From assembly GCA_031282735.1 (NCBI GenBank), contig JAITDE010000043.1, forward strand, positions 1-35,639: 35,639 nt of DNA. The letters run 5' to 3'. Numbering within the stretch: position 1 is the first letter of the stretch; every line of letters begins with the position of its first letter. Shown here piece by piece: positions 1 through 7,085 of this stretch. Position numbers and translations under genes: made by a program. The notes under the pieces are model-generated. The model was not told the origin of the DNA. It did no database searches and worked only from the letters and a program-made list of their open reading frames with translations. The stretch is from Oscillospiraceae bacterium (GTDB taxonomy: Bacteria > Bacillota > Clostridia > Oscillospirales > Acutalibacteraceae).

Positions 1-502
1 AGAAGAGCAAATCATACTCTTTCGGCGTGAGTTCCAGTCGTTTGCCGTCGATGGTCACAATCCGCGCAGTGCAATCAATGACTAGGGTATCAAAAACATA
101 CACCTCGTTTTGGCTGTCGGGCGGCGGGGTGTTTTTGCGGGCTGCACCCCGTGAGGCAAGCACGTTGATGCGAGCCAAAAGCTCTTTTGACGAAAAAGGC
201 TTGGTCACATAATCCTCCGCACCCAAATCGAAGCCATAGAGCTTGTCGTACTCTTCGGCTCGCGCGGAAAGCATCAGGATGGGGATCTCTTTTTCTTTGC
301 GAATCTCTTTGCAGGCGGTAAAACCATCCATGCGCGGCATCATGATATCAAGCACGATCACGTCATAATCATTTTCGCGGCAAAGGCGAACAGCTTCCAT
401 GCCGTCCCGCGCCTGTGTGACGGTGTGCCCCAAAAACGCGGCGTATTCCGCAAAGCCCTCACGGATGGCGTCCTCATCATCGACAAACAGTATTTTGTAC
501 AT
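1..502 (-). CDS. OmpR/PhoB-family response regulator (partial, C-terminus beyond window)
   Basis: This is the DNA-binding partner of a two-component system: a sensor kinase phosphorylates it and it then controls transcription. Translation from the ATG at 502 gives MYKILFVDDEDAIREGF, a receiver domain with the acidic pair D8-D9, the phospho-acceptor D52 in VIVLDIMMP, and the conserved lysine in YVTKPF. About 40 residues later comes the start of a winged-helix effector domain (LELTPKEYDLLF), typical of the OmpR/PhoB class. The reading frame runs off the left window edge, so roughly the last 60 residues are missing. A GAGAGGA-type ribosome binding site lies just upstream of the ATG. The cognate kinase is not in the window and would be expected downstream, to the left. 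The target genes cannot be told from the sequence. Confidence 0.93.
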   Translation of the reverse strand, partial: MYKILFVDDEDAIREGFAEYAAFLGHTVTQARDGMEAVRLCRENDYDVIVLDIMMPRMDGFTACKEIRKEKEIPILMLSARAEEYDKLYGFDLGAEDYVTKPFSSKELLARINVLASRGAARKNTPPPDSQNEVYVFDTLVIDCTARIVTIDGKRLELTPKEYDLLF

Positions 503-587
503 GTGATTTCCTCTCATAACCGTTACTAAACTAAGATATTTCAACTTGTCGGACGCAATCGCGCAACGAGCGTTCCTCTTTTTTTTA

Positions 588-617
588 ATTATACCGCCGC
601 CCGCGTGAATTTGTCAA
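588..617 (-). promoter_or_regulatory. Promoter of the response regulator gene
   Basis: Read on the minus strand there is a perfect -35 box TTGACA (617-612), an 18-base spacer, and a perfect -10 box TATAAT (593-588). Transcription would start near 580, leaving a leader of about 78 bases before the ATG at 502. Confidence 0.75.
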
Positions 618-783
618 GGCTTTTTTGATGAACGTTATGATTCGCGTGATATAACGTCACGTTTTTAATCCAATAATTGCCATCCGCGCGAAGAAAAATG
701 TCAATCAAAAAAATAGATCCGCCCAAAAATTGGAATTTGATAAATTCAACTCTTGTTTGAATCCTAAAGCATACAAAAAGCAC

Positions 784-812
784 TTCCATATTTTAAAAAA
801 ATGTGTTATGAT
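784..812 (+). promoter_or_regulatory. Probable extended -10 promoter of the DivIVA-like/SipW/TasA cluster
   Basis: TGTTATGAT at 804-812 is an extended -10 element (TGN followed by TATGAT). The -35 region, TTCCAT at 784-789, is a weak match at the normal 17-base spacing, which fits an extended -10 promoter. Transcription would start about 60 bases before the ATG at 883. Confidence 0.55.
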
Positions 813-882
813 TTCAACTGTAGTGAATGGTCGCGGAGGATTTCCGCCCTTGACTATCAAGACGTGAAAAGAGGTATCTCAC

Positions 883-1440
883 ATGGCAGCCAGAACACAT
901 GCTGGCGGAAGACCTGCGCCGACAATTCCCATCGATTATCCGGGTAATGTCGCCATCAATCCGCCGTCGTTTGAAGATATTTTTAACGGCAACTCAGTTG
1001 GCGGGCAACGTCCGCATCCGTATAACGAACAACCAGTGCCGGGAATGCGCACGATCGAAGAACTGACGGCGGATTTGTATGCGGAGTTGGACGAAGATAT
1101 CGCGGCGAAACGCCAAGGCAAACAGTTTGTGACGGAATCCCCGCAAGAAAACAAAAAACCGCTGAACGATATCCAATTCGACGTGCGGCGAAGAGGGTAC
1201 GACAGGTCGCAGGTCGCCGCTTACATCGACGACGTAACAGTCAGCTATAACAGGATTTGCCAGCAGAACGCCGAATTGCAAAAAAGAATCCAAACACTTG
1301 AAGCGGAAATTCATGCGCTTCGGGAAAGCACGGACATTGTGACGCACGCGCGCGAACTTGCCGACCACATCATCGCCGACGCCAACGCCGAAGCAAGCCG
1401 CATCACCAGAGGTCTTTACAGAGGGAGGTATGTTGGATAA
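883..1440 (+). CDS. DivIVA-domain-like protein with disordered N-terminus
   Basis: The 185-residue product has a Pro/Gly-rich, probably disordered first half. Residues 99-120 then give FDVRRRGYDRSQVAAYIDDV, which resembles the membrane-binding start of DivIVA/GpsB proteins (F..RGYD..EVD.FID). A short coiled coil follows (about 124-149: ICQQNAELQKRIQTLEAEI). DivIVA proteins mark curved membranes at poles and septa and recruit partners. Unlike true DivIVA, the motif here is internal rather than at residue 1, so membrane anchoring by the N-terminus is doubtful. The stop overlaps the start of the signal peptidase gene by one base (TAATG), which implies translational coupling. I infer that it helps place or organise the secretion or assembly of the downstream matrix protein. 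A second DivIVA-like protein lies at 31395. Confidence 0.6.
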   Translation: MAARTHAGGRPAPTIPIDYPGNVAINPPSFEDIFNGNSVGGQRPHPYNEQPVPGMRTIEELTADLYAELDEDIAAKRQGKQFVTESPQENKKPLNDIQFDVRRRGYDRSQVAAYIDDVTVSYNRICQQNAELQKRIQTLEAEIHALRESTDIVTHARELADHIIADANAEASRITRGLYRGRYVG

Positions 1441-2108
1441 TGACGAAATTGATCGTTCCTGAGAACATCAATGAATTCAACCGCTATCACCTCTATAAGG
1501 AATGGCGAAAAGAGTTGAGAAGCGCGAACAAGCCCCGAAAAGGCGCACTTTGGAAGAACGCTCTGTTTTACTGCGTCTTGATCCTGATGGTGCTGATGGC
1601 GGTTTTCTTCGGCGGCAAAAGCGGCGCGAAACGCATCGGACCGTTTGCGTACAATACCGTACTCACAACTTCGATGCGCTCAGTCTATCCCAAAGGCTCA
1701 TTGATTACATCATGGGCAATCAGCGAAAACGAAACGCTGAACGCGGGATTGGCGGACGGCACGGACATCGTTTTCATGAAAGACGACGAGTCCGTAGTCG
1801 TCCACAGAATCATTGAGATCATGGAAGATTATGAAGACACAGGCGTGAGGGCGTTCCGCACACAGGGGGTGGATAACAAGGCGCCCGACTCATGGATCAC
1901 ATATGAACCAAATGTCATCGGCAGGGTCACTTGGCACGTTCCTTATGTGGGCGAGGCGTTTTTGATCATTCAGGAAAACCCGCTTCTGTTTGGCGGCGCG
2001 GTAGGGATCATCTGCGCGGCGTTCATATGCTGGCAATATGTCTTCAAGAAAACAAAACCGACTGATACGAACGGCGAAAACACCGACGAAGAAGATATCA
2101 TATTTTAG
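1440..2108 (+). CDS. sipW: SipW-type signal peptidase I
   Basis: This is a membrane protease that removes signal peptides from a small set of exported proteins. It is 222 residues long, with an N-terminal transmembrane segment (about 42-58) and a C-terminal one (about 181-203). The catalytic serine is probably S78 in LTTSMRSVYPKGSLI. The general base is H122 in SVVVHRIIEI, not the lysine of classical bacterial signal peptidases; serine/histidine usage defines the SipW/ER-archaeal class. A third motif, TQGVDNKAPD (141-150), supplies the conserved aspartates. In Bacillus, SipW processes TasA and TapA, the amyloid matrix proteins. Here a TasA-like gene follows 63 bases downstream, an almost certain substrate. 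The start is fixed by the TAATG overlap with the preceding gene. Confidence 0.88.
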   Translation: MTKLIVPENINEFNRYHLYKEWRKELRSANKPRKGALWKNALFYCVLILMVLMAVFFGGKSGAKRIGPFAYNTVLTTSMRSVYPKGSLITSWAISENETLNAGLADGTDIVFMKDDESVVVHRIIEIMEDYEDTGVRAFRTQGVDNKAPDSWITYEPNVIGRVTWHVPYVGEAFLIIQENPLLFGGAVGIICAAFICWQYVFKKTKPTDTNGENTDEEDIIF

Positions 2109-2171
2109 CAAACCCAATCTGAAAAAAAGATCGTTTCAAAATCAAAGTCGTTTAAAAAAGGAGAAACCACC

Positions 2172-3083
2172 TTGCATCACGACGCATATCGCAACAAATA
2201 CGCCCGCAAAGTCAACTTAAAACCGCTTGTGCTGAGCATTATGGCGATTGTCGTTTTGATTGCCACAGTCGGCGTAGCACTGGCTTGGACAGACATGACG
2301 CAAGCCAAAACCAACAAATTCCATGGTAGCGTGGATGCCGACGTCACATTGCACGATGAATTCGACGGCGTTGATAAAGATGTTTTCGTTGAAAACTCCG
2401 GTACGGCGACCATCTTCGTGCGTGTGCGTTTGGATGAATACGCACAGTCCGGTGATCTCATTTTCGCCTCCGGCGCGAAGGTCAAGGACAAAACCACTTG
2501 GACTCCCCACACATACGATGGCGTAAGCATCACCGACTGCGGCAATGCGGACAACGGCAAATTCCATGAATACTACCGCTGGACAATGAACGGCGGCGAA
2601 CGCGACTATACGCCGGGAACACCCGGCATGGTCTACACCGTATTGAGCGGAAGCGGCAAAGTTGACCGCACGGATCTTACAGGCGAGGGACACCACACGG
2701 CGGCGGCAAGCGCACCCGTGAAGCTGTCGGAGGCAATCGCCGCGCTCAACGCGGTTGAGCCCGACGCCGCACAACAGGGAATCATCACGGCGGTGAACGC
2801 CGGTGTTTGGTTGCTTGACGACACCGATACGGCGGAAAATGGCGGCGGTTGGGCTTATTGGAGCAAACCCCTGCTCCCCGAAACCGCAACCAACTTGCTG
2901 CTCACCAAAGTAGAGCTTCTGCAAGATTTTCCCGACGACTGGATTTATCGGATTGATGTGAAACTGCAAGCGGTCACGGCGAACGATTTTGCCAAATGGA
3001 ACGCGGGCGACTGGTTCGGCTACCGCACCACGGCGGGCGCGGAAAGTCTGATTCACCTTTGGCAAACCCCGGCAGCCGGCTAA
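2172..3083 (+). CDS. TasA/BsaA-type SipW-dependent secreted matrix protein
   Basis: The 303-residue exported protein starts at a TTG, chosen because AAGGAG at 2158-2163 lies 8 bases upstream and no ATG is suitably placed. Residues 17-40 form a hydrophobic signal ending in ALAWTD, typical of SipW substrates. It is followed by the TasA-family signature region (NKFHGSVDADVTLHDEF, then KDVFVENSGTATIFVRVRLDEY around residues 69-90). TasA-type proteins assemble into extracellular fibres in biofilms; BsaA is the clostridial counterpart. The rest of the chain is low in cysteine and looks like a beta-rich extracellular domain with no recognised catalytic motif. It forms a cluster with the signal peptidase and the DivIVA-like gene upstream. 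A matrix role is inferred from family and context. Confidence 0.8.
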   Translation: MHHDAYRNKYARKVNLKPLVLSIMAIVVLIATVGVALAWTDMTQAKTNKFHGSVDADVTLHDEFDGVDKDVFVENSGTATIFVRVRLDEYAQSGDLIFASGAKVKDKTTWTPHTYDGVSITDCGNADNGKFHEYYRWTMNGGERDYTPGTPGMVYTVLSGSGKVDRTDLTGEGHHTAAASAPVKLSEAIAALNAVEPDAAQQGIITAVNAGVWLLDDTDTAENGGGWAYWSKPLLPETATNLLLTKVELLQDFPDDWIYRIDVKLQAVTANDFAKWNAGDWFGYRTTAGAESLIHLWQTPAAG

Positions 3084-3160
3084 CGGACGTTTATCATCAC
3101 AGAACGGCCTCCATTTCGATTTTAAAGCAGACTTTTCGTAGACTTTCACGGAAACAGTGG

Positions 3161-3202
3161 TACCGCAAGAGAGGATTCCGCGGTAATACGCTATTTCCGC
3201 GG
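3161..3202 (+). promoter_or_regulatory. Overlapping inverted repeats upstream of the lyase promoter
   Basis: TACCGC (3161-3166) pairs with GCGGTA (3180-3185). The self-complementary CCGCGG occurs at 3178-3183 and again at 3197-3202. The two possible hairpins share bases and exclude one another. The set lies just before the -35 box of the lyase gene, so it could be an operator or part of the 3' end of the TasA-type transcript. There is no T-run to make a standard terminator. Confidence 0.3.
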
Positions 3203-3209
3203 AAGTCTA

Positions 3210-3238
3210 TTGACTTGATTGATGAAACACGGTATACT
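3210..3238 (+). promoter_or_regulatory. Promoter of the lyase gene
   Basis: TTGACT (3210-3215), a 17-base spacer and TATACT (3233-3238) form a near-consensus vegetative promoter. Transcription would start near 3245, about 27 bases before the TTG start at 3272. Confidence 0.8.
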
Positions 3239-3271
3239 GATGTCGGACCGTTACTTGAAAGAAGGGCTTTT

Positions 3272-4621
3272 TTGCGCACGGAAACAGACGAACTCGGCAC
3301 ACGTGAACTGCCTGACGACGCACTTTACGGATTGCAAACACTGCGGGCGCGCGAAAACTTTGCACTCGGCGGCGAAGCCATGCCCTTGGATATCGTCCGC
3401 GCCATGGCGCAAATCAAACTGGCGGCGGCGCGCGCGCATCTTGCGGTCGGAGTCGAAAGGCGGGAGGTCTTTCAAGCAATCAGCAACGCTTGCGAACAGG
3501 TGATCGCGGGGGCGTGCGGCGATGCCTTTTTCACCCCCGCTCTGCAAGGCGGCGCGGGAACATCCGCACACATGAACGTCAACGAGGTGATCGCCAATTT
3601 GGCGTTGCAATCGCTCGGCAAACCCTGCGGACGTTATGATATCGTGCATCCTTTGGACGACGTTAACCGAGGGCAATCCACGAACGACGTCTTCCCGACG
3701 GCAATACGCATTGCGGCGATTTTGCGCCTGCGTGATTGCAGCGAGGCGTTCGCGCGCCTGCAAAACAGCCTCCAGCAAAAAGAAAACGCGTTCGGCGATA
3801 TCCAAAAATGCGGACGCACGGAGTGGATGGATGCCGTTCCAATCACTTTAGGCAGTGCTTTCGGCGCTTTCGCGCAGGCCGTCGGGCGCGATCGCTGGCG
3901 GCTTTATAAAATGGAAGAACGTTTGCGGCAGATCAATCTGGGCGGCACGGCGGTCGGCAATGGGGATAACGCGTCGCGATTGTTCCGCCATCGCGTGGTC
4001 GAAGAACTGCGCCGCATTGCGGATATCGGGCTTGCCGCTGCGGAATACCCCATGGACATCACGCAAAACGCCGATGTTTTTGCGGAAGCTTCAGGGCTTT
4101 TGAAAGCCGCGGCGGTCAATTGGATGAAAATCTGCGGTGATTTACGCCGCATGCAATCGGGACCTCACGCGGGGCTTGGCGAAATCACGCTTGCCCCTCT
4201 GCAAAAAGGCAGCACCATCATGCCCGGCAAATACAATCCCGTAATCCCCGAAATGGCAATGCAAATCGCCATGCAAGTGATTGCAAACGACACGGCGATC
4301 ACCCTCGCGGCAAGCAACGGCGAATTTGAATTGAACGCGTTCATGCCGCTCATTGCCGCGCGGTTGCTGCAAAGCCTGCGGTTGATGACGAACGGCGCGG
4401 AGTTGCTGCGCGAAAAGTGCGTGGATTCTATCGAGGCAAATCCCGCGCGATGCGCCGCGCTTTTGGAGGAATCCACGGCGTTTGCAACGCGCTATACGCC
4501 CGCGTTGGGCTATGATACGGTCGCGCGACTCGTGCAAACACACGCTACTGACGCTTCCGCGCTCGCCCAAGACCTCCGCCAAGCCCTTGCAGCGAAAACT
4601 GCGGAAAACGAAGCGCGTTGA
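3272..4621 (+). CDS. aspA: Aspartate ammonia-lyase (aspartase/fumarase superfamily)
   Basis: Members split ammonia or water from a C4 acid; aspartase converts L-aspartate to fumarate and ammonium. The product has the three superfamily signatures: GGAGTSAHMNVNEVIAN, GRTEWMDAVPITLG, and the active-site loop GSTIMPGKYNPV (usual form GSSIMPGKVNPV; the first serine, the catalytic base, is kept and the second is threonine). The N-terminal LPDDALYGLQTLRARENF resembles aspartases (YGIQTLRAVENF) more than fumarases. The frame stays open upstream to 2996, but the promoter at 3210-3238 and AGAAGG six bases before the TTG at 3272 place the start there, giving 449 residues, slightly short for the family. 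The last 77 bases overlap the convergent fibronectin-III gene. Fumarase activity is not excluded. Confidence 0.78.
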   Translation: MRTETDELGTRELPDDALYGLQTLRARENFALGGEAMPLDIVRAMAQIKLAAARAHLAVGVERREVFQAISNACEQVIAGACGDAFFTPALQGGAGTSAHMNVNEVIANLALQSLGKPCGRYDIVHPLDDVNRGQSTNDVFPTAIRIAAILRLRDCSEAFARLQNSLQQKENAFGDIQKCGRTEWMDAVPITLGSAFGAFAQAVGRDRWRLYKMEERLRQINLGGTAVGNGDNASRLFRHRVVEELRRIADIGLAAAEYPMDITQNADVFAEASGLLKAAAVNWMKICGDLRRMQSGPHAGLGEITLAPLQKGSTIMPGKYNPVIPEMAMQIAMQVIANDTAITLAASNGEFELNAFMPLIAARLLQSLRLMTNGAELLREKCVDSIEANPARCAALLEESTAFATRYTPALGYDTVARLVQTHATDASALAQDLRQALAAKTAENEAR

Positions 4622-5705
4622 TTCCCTGCATATTTTTTTGCGGCGGTTGGGGCTGATTTTGCGACTGCGTCCTTTGCGGCGGCGCGGATCGGGTCGTCGC
4701 GCTCGCAATCGGCGATGCCTCACTGACACCGCTGTCGTGGTAGCTCTGTATACGGTAATCAAAACGCGTTTGCGGCGGCAATTCCTCATGCGTGAAATGG
4801 ACGTCCGCCGTTGTGCCGACAATGCGGAATTCCTCCCCTGTCCGCCTCGCGCTGATCAGATAAGCGGCCGCGCCCTTTGCGTGACGCCAGTGCAGTTCGA
4901 CGGTCGATGCTGTCACTGCGGCGACGCGCGGTTTGCATGGTGTTTCGGGCGCGGGCAATGGAGGATATGTCGATGCCTCCGCCATGGAACTCGGTGGGCT
5001 TGTGCGCCCATCGGTCATGGATTGCACAAAATAATAATATTTCGTTCCCGCGTGCGGAACGGTATCAATGTAGTGCGTTTCACTTGTTTCGCCCGCAAGC
5101 GCGTAGCAGCACCACGGCGTAAGGCTGCGGAACAATCGGAATGTTTGATTGCCGCCGTCTTCCCCCGGATGCCAACGCACCGCAATTTGCCTTGTCCCCT
5201 GCGGGATGGCCCGAACCATCGCGGGTGCGGCCGGCACGGCGGACTTGCCGTGGGTGATGTTCTGCGTTGCGGCGGGTTTTATCGGCGCGGAGACATCGGA
5301 GATTGGAATTGTTTCGCCGCTGTTTGCCGCCAAACGCGGCGCTGCCAACGGCGGCGTTTCTTGTTGAACGGGCATTGTAACATATGACGCGGCAGTGGGC
5401 GCGCTATATCCATCGGCGTTATGCGCCCGCACGGCGTAGGTATAGCTTGCGCCCGCCTCCACTTGCGTGTCTATGTAAGATGCCTCCTCCACCGACGCGA
5501 GCACTTTCAGATCGTTTGGATTTGAACCGCGCAGAACGAGATAACCGTCCGCCGCGCGCGACGCGCTCCAAAGCAAAGTGATTTTGTTTGGCTCAAACGC
5601 GTGCGCAAGCAAAAAACCGGGTGCTTCCGTGACACGCGGGGATTGACTGGATTTTTCCTTTGCGTCTTCCGACGGATATTGCATCTGATTGGACAATCGT
5701 TCCAC
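4545..5705 (-). CDS. Protein with three fibronectin type III domains
   Basis: The 386-residue product has three fibronectin-III modules at about residues 25-111, 160-246 and 256-338. Each has the core tryptophan strand (KITLLWSASR, QIAVRWHPGE, VELHWRHAKG) and the tyrosine-corner strand near its end (YTYAVRAHNADGYSAP, YYYFVQSM, FDYRIQSYHDSGVSEAS). Linkers and the C-terminal tail are rich in Pro, Gln and Gly. Such modules usually act as spacers or binding surfaces in secreted proteins, yet I see no signal peptide, membrane span or cell-wall anchor, so its location is unclear. The start is uncertain: GTG at 5705 follows GGAGG by only three bases, and TTG at 5696 or ATG at 5684 are alternatives. 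Its 3' end overlaps the lyase gene by 77 bases. Confidence 0.75.
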   Translation of the reverse strand: MERLSNQMQYPSEDAKEKSSQSPRVTEAPGFLLAHAFEPNKITLLWSASRAADGYLVLRGSNPNDLKVLASVEEASYIDTQVEAGASYTYAVRAHNADGYSAPTAASYVTMPVQQETPPLAAPRLAANSGETIPISDVSAPIKPAATQNITHGKSAVPAAPAMVRAIPQGTRQIAVRWHPGEDGGNQTFRLFRSLTPWCCYALAGETSETHYIDTVPHAGTKYYYFVQSMTDGRTSPPSSMAEASTYPPLPAPETPCKPRVAAVTASTVELHWRHAKGAAAYLISARRTGEEFRIVGTTADVHFTHEELPPQTRFDYRIQSYHDSGVSEASPIASATTRSAPPQRTQSQNQPQPPQKNMQGINALRFPQFSLQGLGGGLGRARKRQ

Positions 5706-5861
5706 ACTCCTCCATGATGATACTACATACTATTATATGATATGATGATTCCGTGAAAATATCCTGCTTTTTCTGAAGAAAAGCGTCTGCGGCGATCGCC
5801 CGCTTTAAATTCGATCGTGCGAAAACGGTGATATTTTCATTGTTTTTTTACAATCCACCCC

Positions 5862-5890
5862 TTTACAAACGTGTATAAATTGCGTATAAT
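5862..5890 (+). promoter_or_regulatory. Promoter of the zinc-finger membrane protein gene
   Basis: TTTACA (5862-5867), 17 bases and TATAAT (5885-5890) form a near-consensus promoter. It lies about 75 bases before the GTG start at 5968. Confidence 0.75.
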
Positions 5891-5967
5891 AGAACATACG
5901 CGATTCGCTTGTTTTGCGTGCGGTTGCGTGTGCGAAAAAATAGTACTGCGTGGGAGGTTGATACGGC

Positions 5968-7005
5968 GTGCGTTACGAAAAGGAAGATTGTGCTGTTTGC
6001 GGCGTTACGTTTGCCGATCCCAACGAAGATATTGTGGTCTGCCCTGTTTGCGGCGCACCCATGCACCGCGCCTGCTGGCAAGCGAATCAATGCCCCCATA
6101 AGCACGAGCACGGCACATTTTTCTGGCATCCGACGCAAATCAGCGACGCCGAAAAAAGCGACGCGCAGTTGGGCGTTATCTGCGCAACGTGCGGCGCGAA
6201 CAATCCAAAAGATACTACGGTTTGCGTCAATTGCCATAACAGCATCGAAACACGCCAAATCAGCGAGCGGGCGCATGACATGCGTCTGACACAGCAACCA
6301 ACGCCCTACACACTGGACGGTCGCCCCTTGGATGCCGCCGACACCATCGACGGCGCAACGATCGCCGACATCGCCGCGCATATCCGAAGCCCGTTCGCGA
6401 TTGCACAGCGGTATATCAAATCATTTGCCCAAAAAAGGACCTTTTCGTGGAATTGGGCGGCGTTTGTGTTCGGTCCGTATTGGTATTTTTATCGCAAGCT
6501 ACTCAAACCGGGGCTTGTTTTTGCGGCGATTATTTTAATTTGCAGTCTCGCGTTCGCTCCTTGGGCCAACAATTTTTTGAGCGGCTATGAGACCTCCGCC
6601 GCACCCATCATGGCACAGATCAACGAAGCTTTTCAAGACAGCGAAACCACGGATGCTGTTTTGCGAACCCTTTTCGCGCAGTTGAACGCAAGCGTCGTCA
6701 AGTTGCTGCGCGCCAATCGGCTTTATCTGGCAATGGGTGCGCTCGTTTTTCTTTTGCAACACGTGGCGGCGGCGCTTTTTGCGGATACGCTCCTGCGCCG
6801 CAAGGTATGGTCGGATATCCGGCGATCCTATCGTTTTGAAAGCGATCTCCGGTTGGAGCGTCCGTCGCATGAACATAGCGATTTCCGCAAATATCTGCTT
6901 ATGCGAAGCGGCGGCAGGAGCATGCTGGCGCCCATCGCCTATATGTGGATTAGCGCGTACTTGCCCGGCATGATCATCAGTCTGATTGAGTTGTTTGCAC
7001 GGTGA
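5968..7005 (+). CDS. RING-like zinc-finger and DUF2628 membrane protein
   Basis: The 345-residue protein starts at a GTG placed by GGGAGG at 5952-5957. The N-terminus holds a cross-brace zinc module: C8-x2-C11, then C25-x2-C28, H33 and C36, with C42 and H44 nearby. This resembles the prokaryotic RING-finger family. A second zinc ribbon follows (CATCG at 72-76, CVNCH at 86-90). After a linker comes FSWNWAAFVFGPYWYFYRKL (about 159-178), the hallmark of DUF2628 membrane proteins. Hydrophobic spans follow at about 182-198, 255-276 and 322-342. Prokaryotic proteins with this layout are common in Clostridia but have no assigned function. A repeat half-copy follows the stop directly. Confidence 0.72.
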   Translation: MRYEKEDCAVCGVTFADPNEDIVVCPVCGAPMHRACWQANQCPHKHEHGTFFWHPTQISDAEKSDAQLGVICATCGANNPKDTTVCVNCHNSIETRQISERAHDMRLTQQPTPYTLDGRPLDAADTIDGATIADIAAHIRSPFAIAQRYIKSFAQKRTFSWNWAAFVFGPYWYFYRKLLKPGLVFAAIILICSLAFAPWANNFLSGYETSAAPIMAQINEAFQDSETTDAVLRTLFAQLNASVVKLLRANRLYLAMGALVFLLQHVAAALFADTLLRRKVWSDIRRSYRFESDLRLERPSHEHSDFRKYLLMRSGGRSMLAPIAYMWISAYLPGMIISLIELFAR

Positions 7006-7048
7006 CTTGTTTTCACAAGAAAAAATCAAAAGAACTTTACCCGCGCAC
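7006..7048 (+). repeat. Degenerate half-copy of the 147-base repeat (hairpin-A type)
   Basis: Directly after the stop codon at 7005 comes a small inverted repeat (CTTGTTTTCACAAG) and then AAAAGAACTTTACCCGC. This matches the arm AAAAGAACTTTTTCCCGC found after hairpin A in the full copy at 32837. The hairpin is decayed, so this is a lower-confidence member. Confidence 0.45.
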
Positions 7049-7085
7049 AAAATGTTCATAGAAATAGAAATAAGGAGATATGCCC

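Larger units (their letters stand above)
503..882. other. Divergent intergenic region, 380 bases
   Basis: This AT-rich spacer separates the response regulator (leftward) from the DivIVA-like gene (rightward) and carries a promoter for each. An open frame on the minus strand at 589-789 overlaps the response-regulator promoter and has no family likeness, so I do not call it a gene. I see no RNA gene, terminator or clear operator between the promoters. Confidence 0.6.

Noticed and set aside
589-789. 66-codon minus-strand open frame in the first intergenic region
   Set aside because: It overlaps the consensus promoter of the response regulator, lacks a good ribosome binding site, and has no recognisable family.
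2217-3149. 310-codon open frame antisense to the TasA-type gene
   Set aside because: It is a shadow of the real gene: its product is rich in Arg/Cys/His with no domain, while the plus strand encodes a clear SipW substrate.
3155-3167. T-box-like core TGGTACCGC upstream of the lyase gene
   Set aside because: There is no room or sequence for a Stem I with a specifier loop, the promoter lies downstream of the motif, no terminator hairpin with a T-run follows, and the lyase is not a tRNA-linked gene.
5766-5784. Short inverted repeat GCTTTTTCTGAAGAAAAGC as another copy of the dispersed repeat
   Set aside because: It resembles hairpin B, but the adjacent arm does not match and it lies between divergent genes, so it may be chance similarity.
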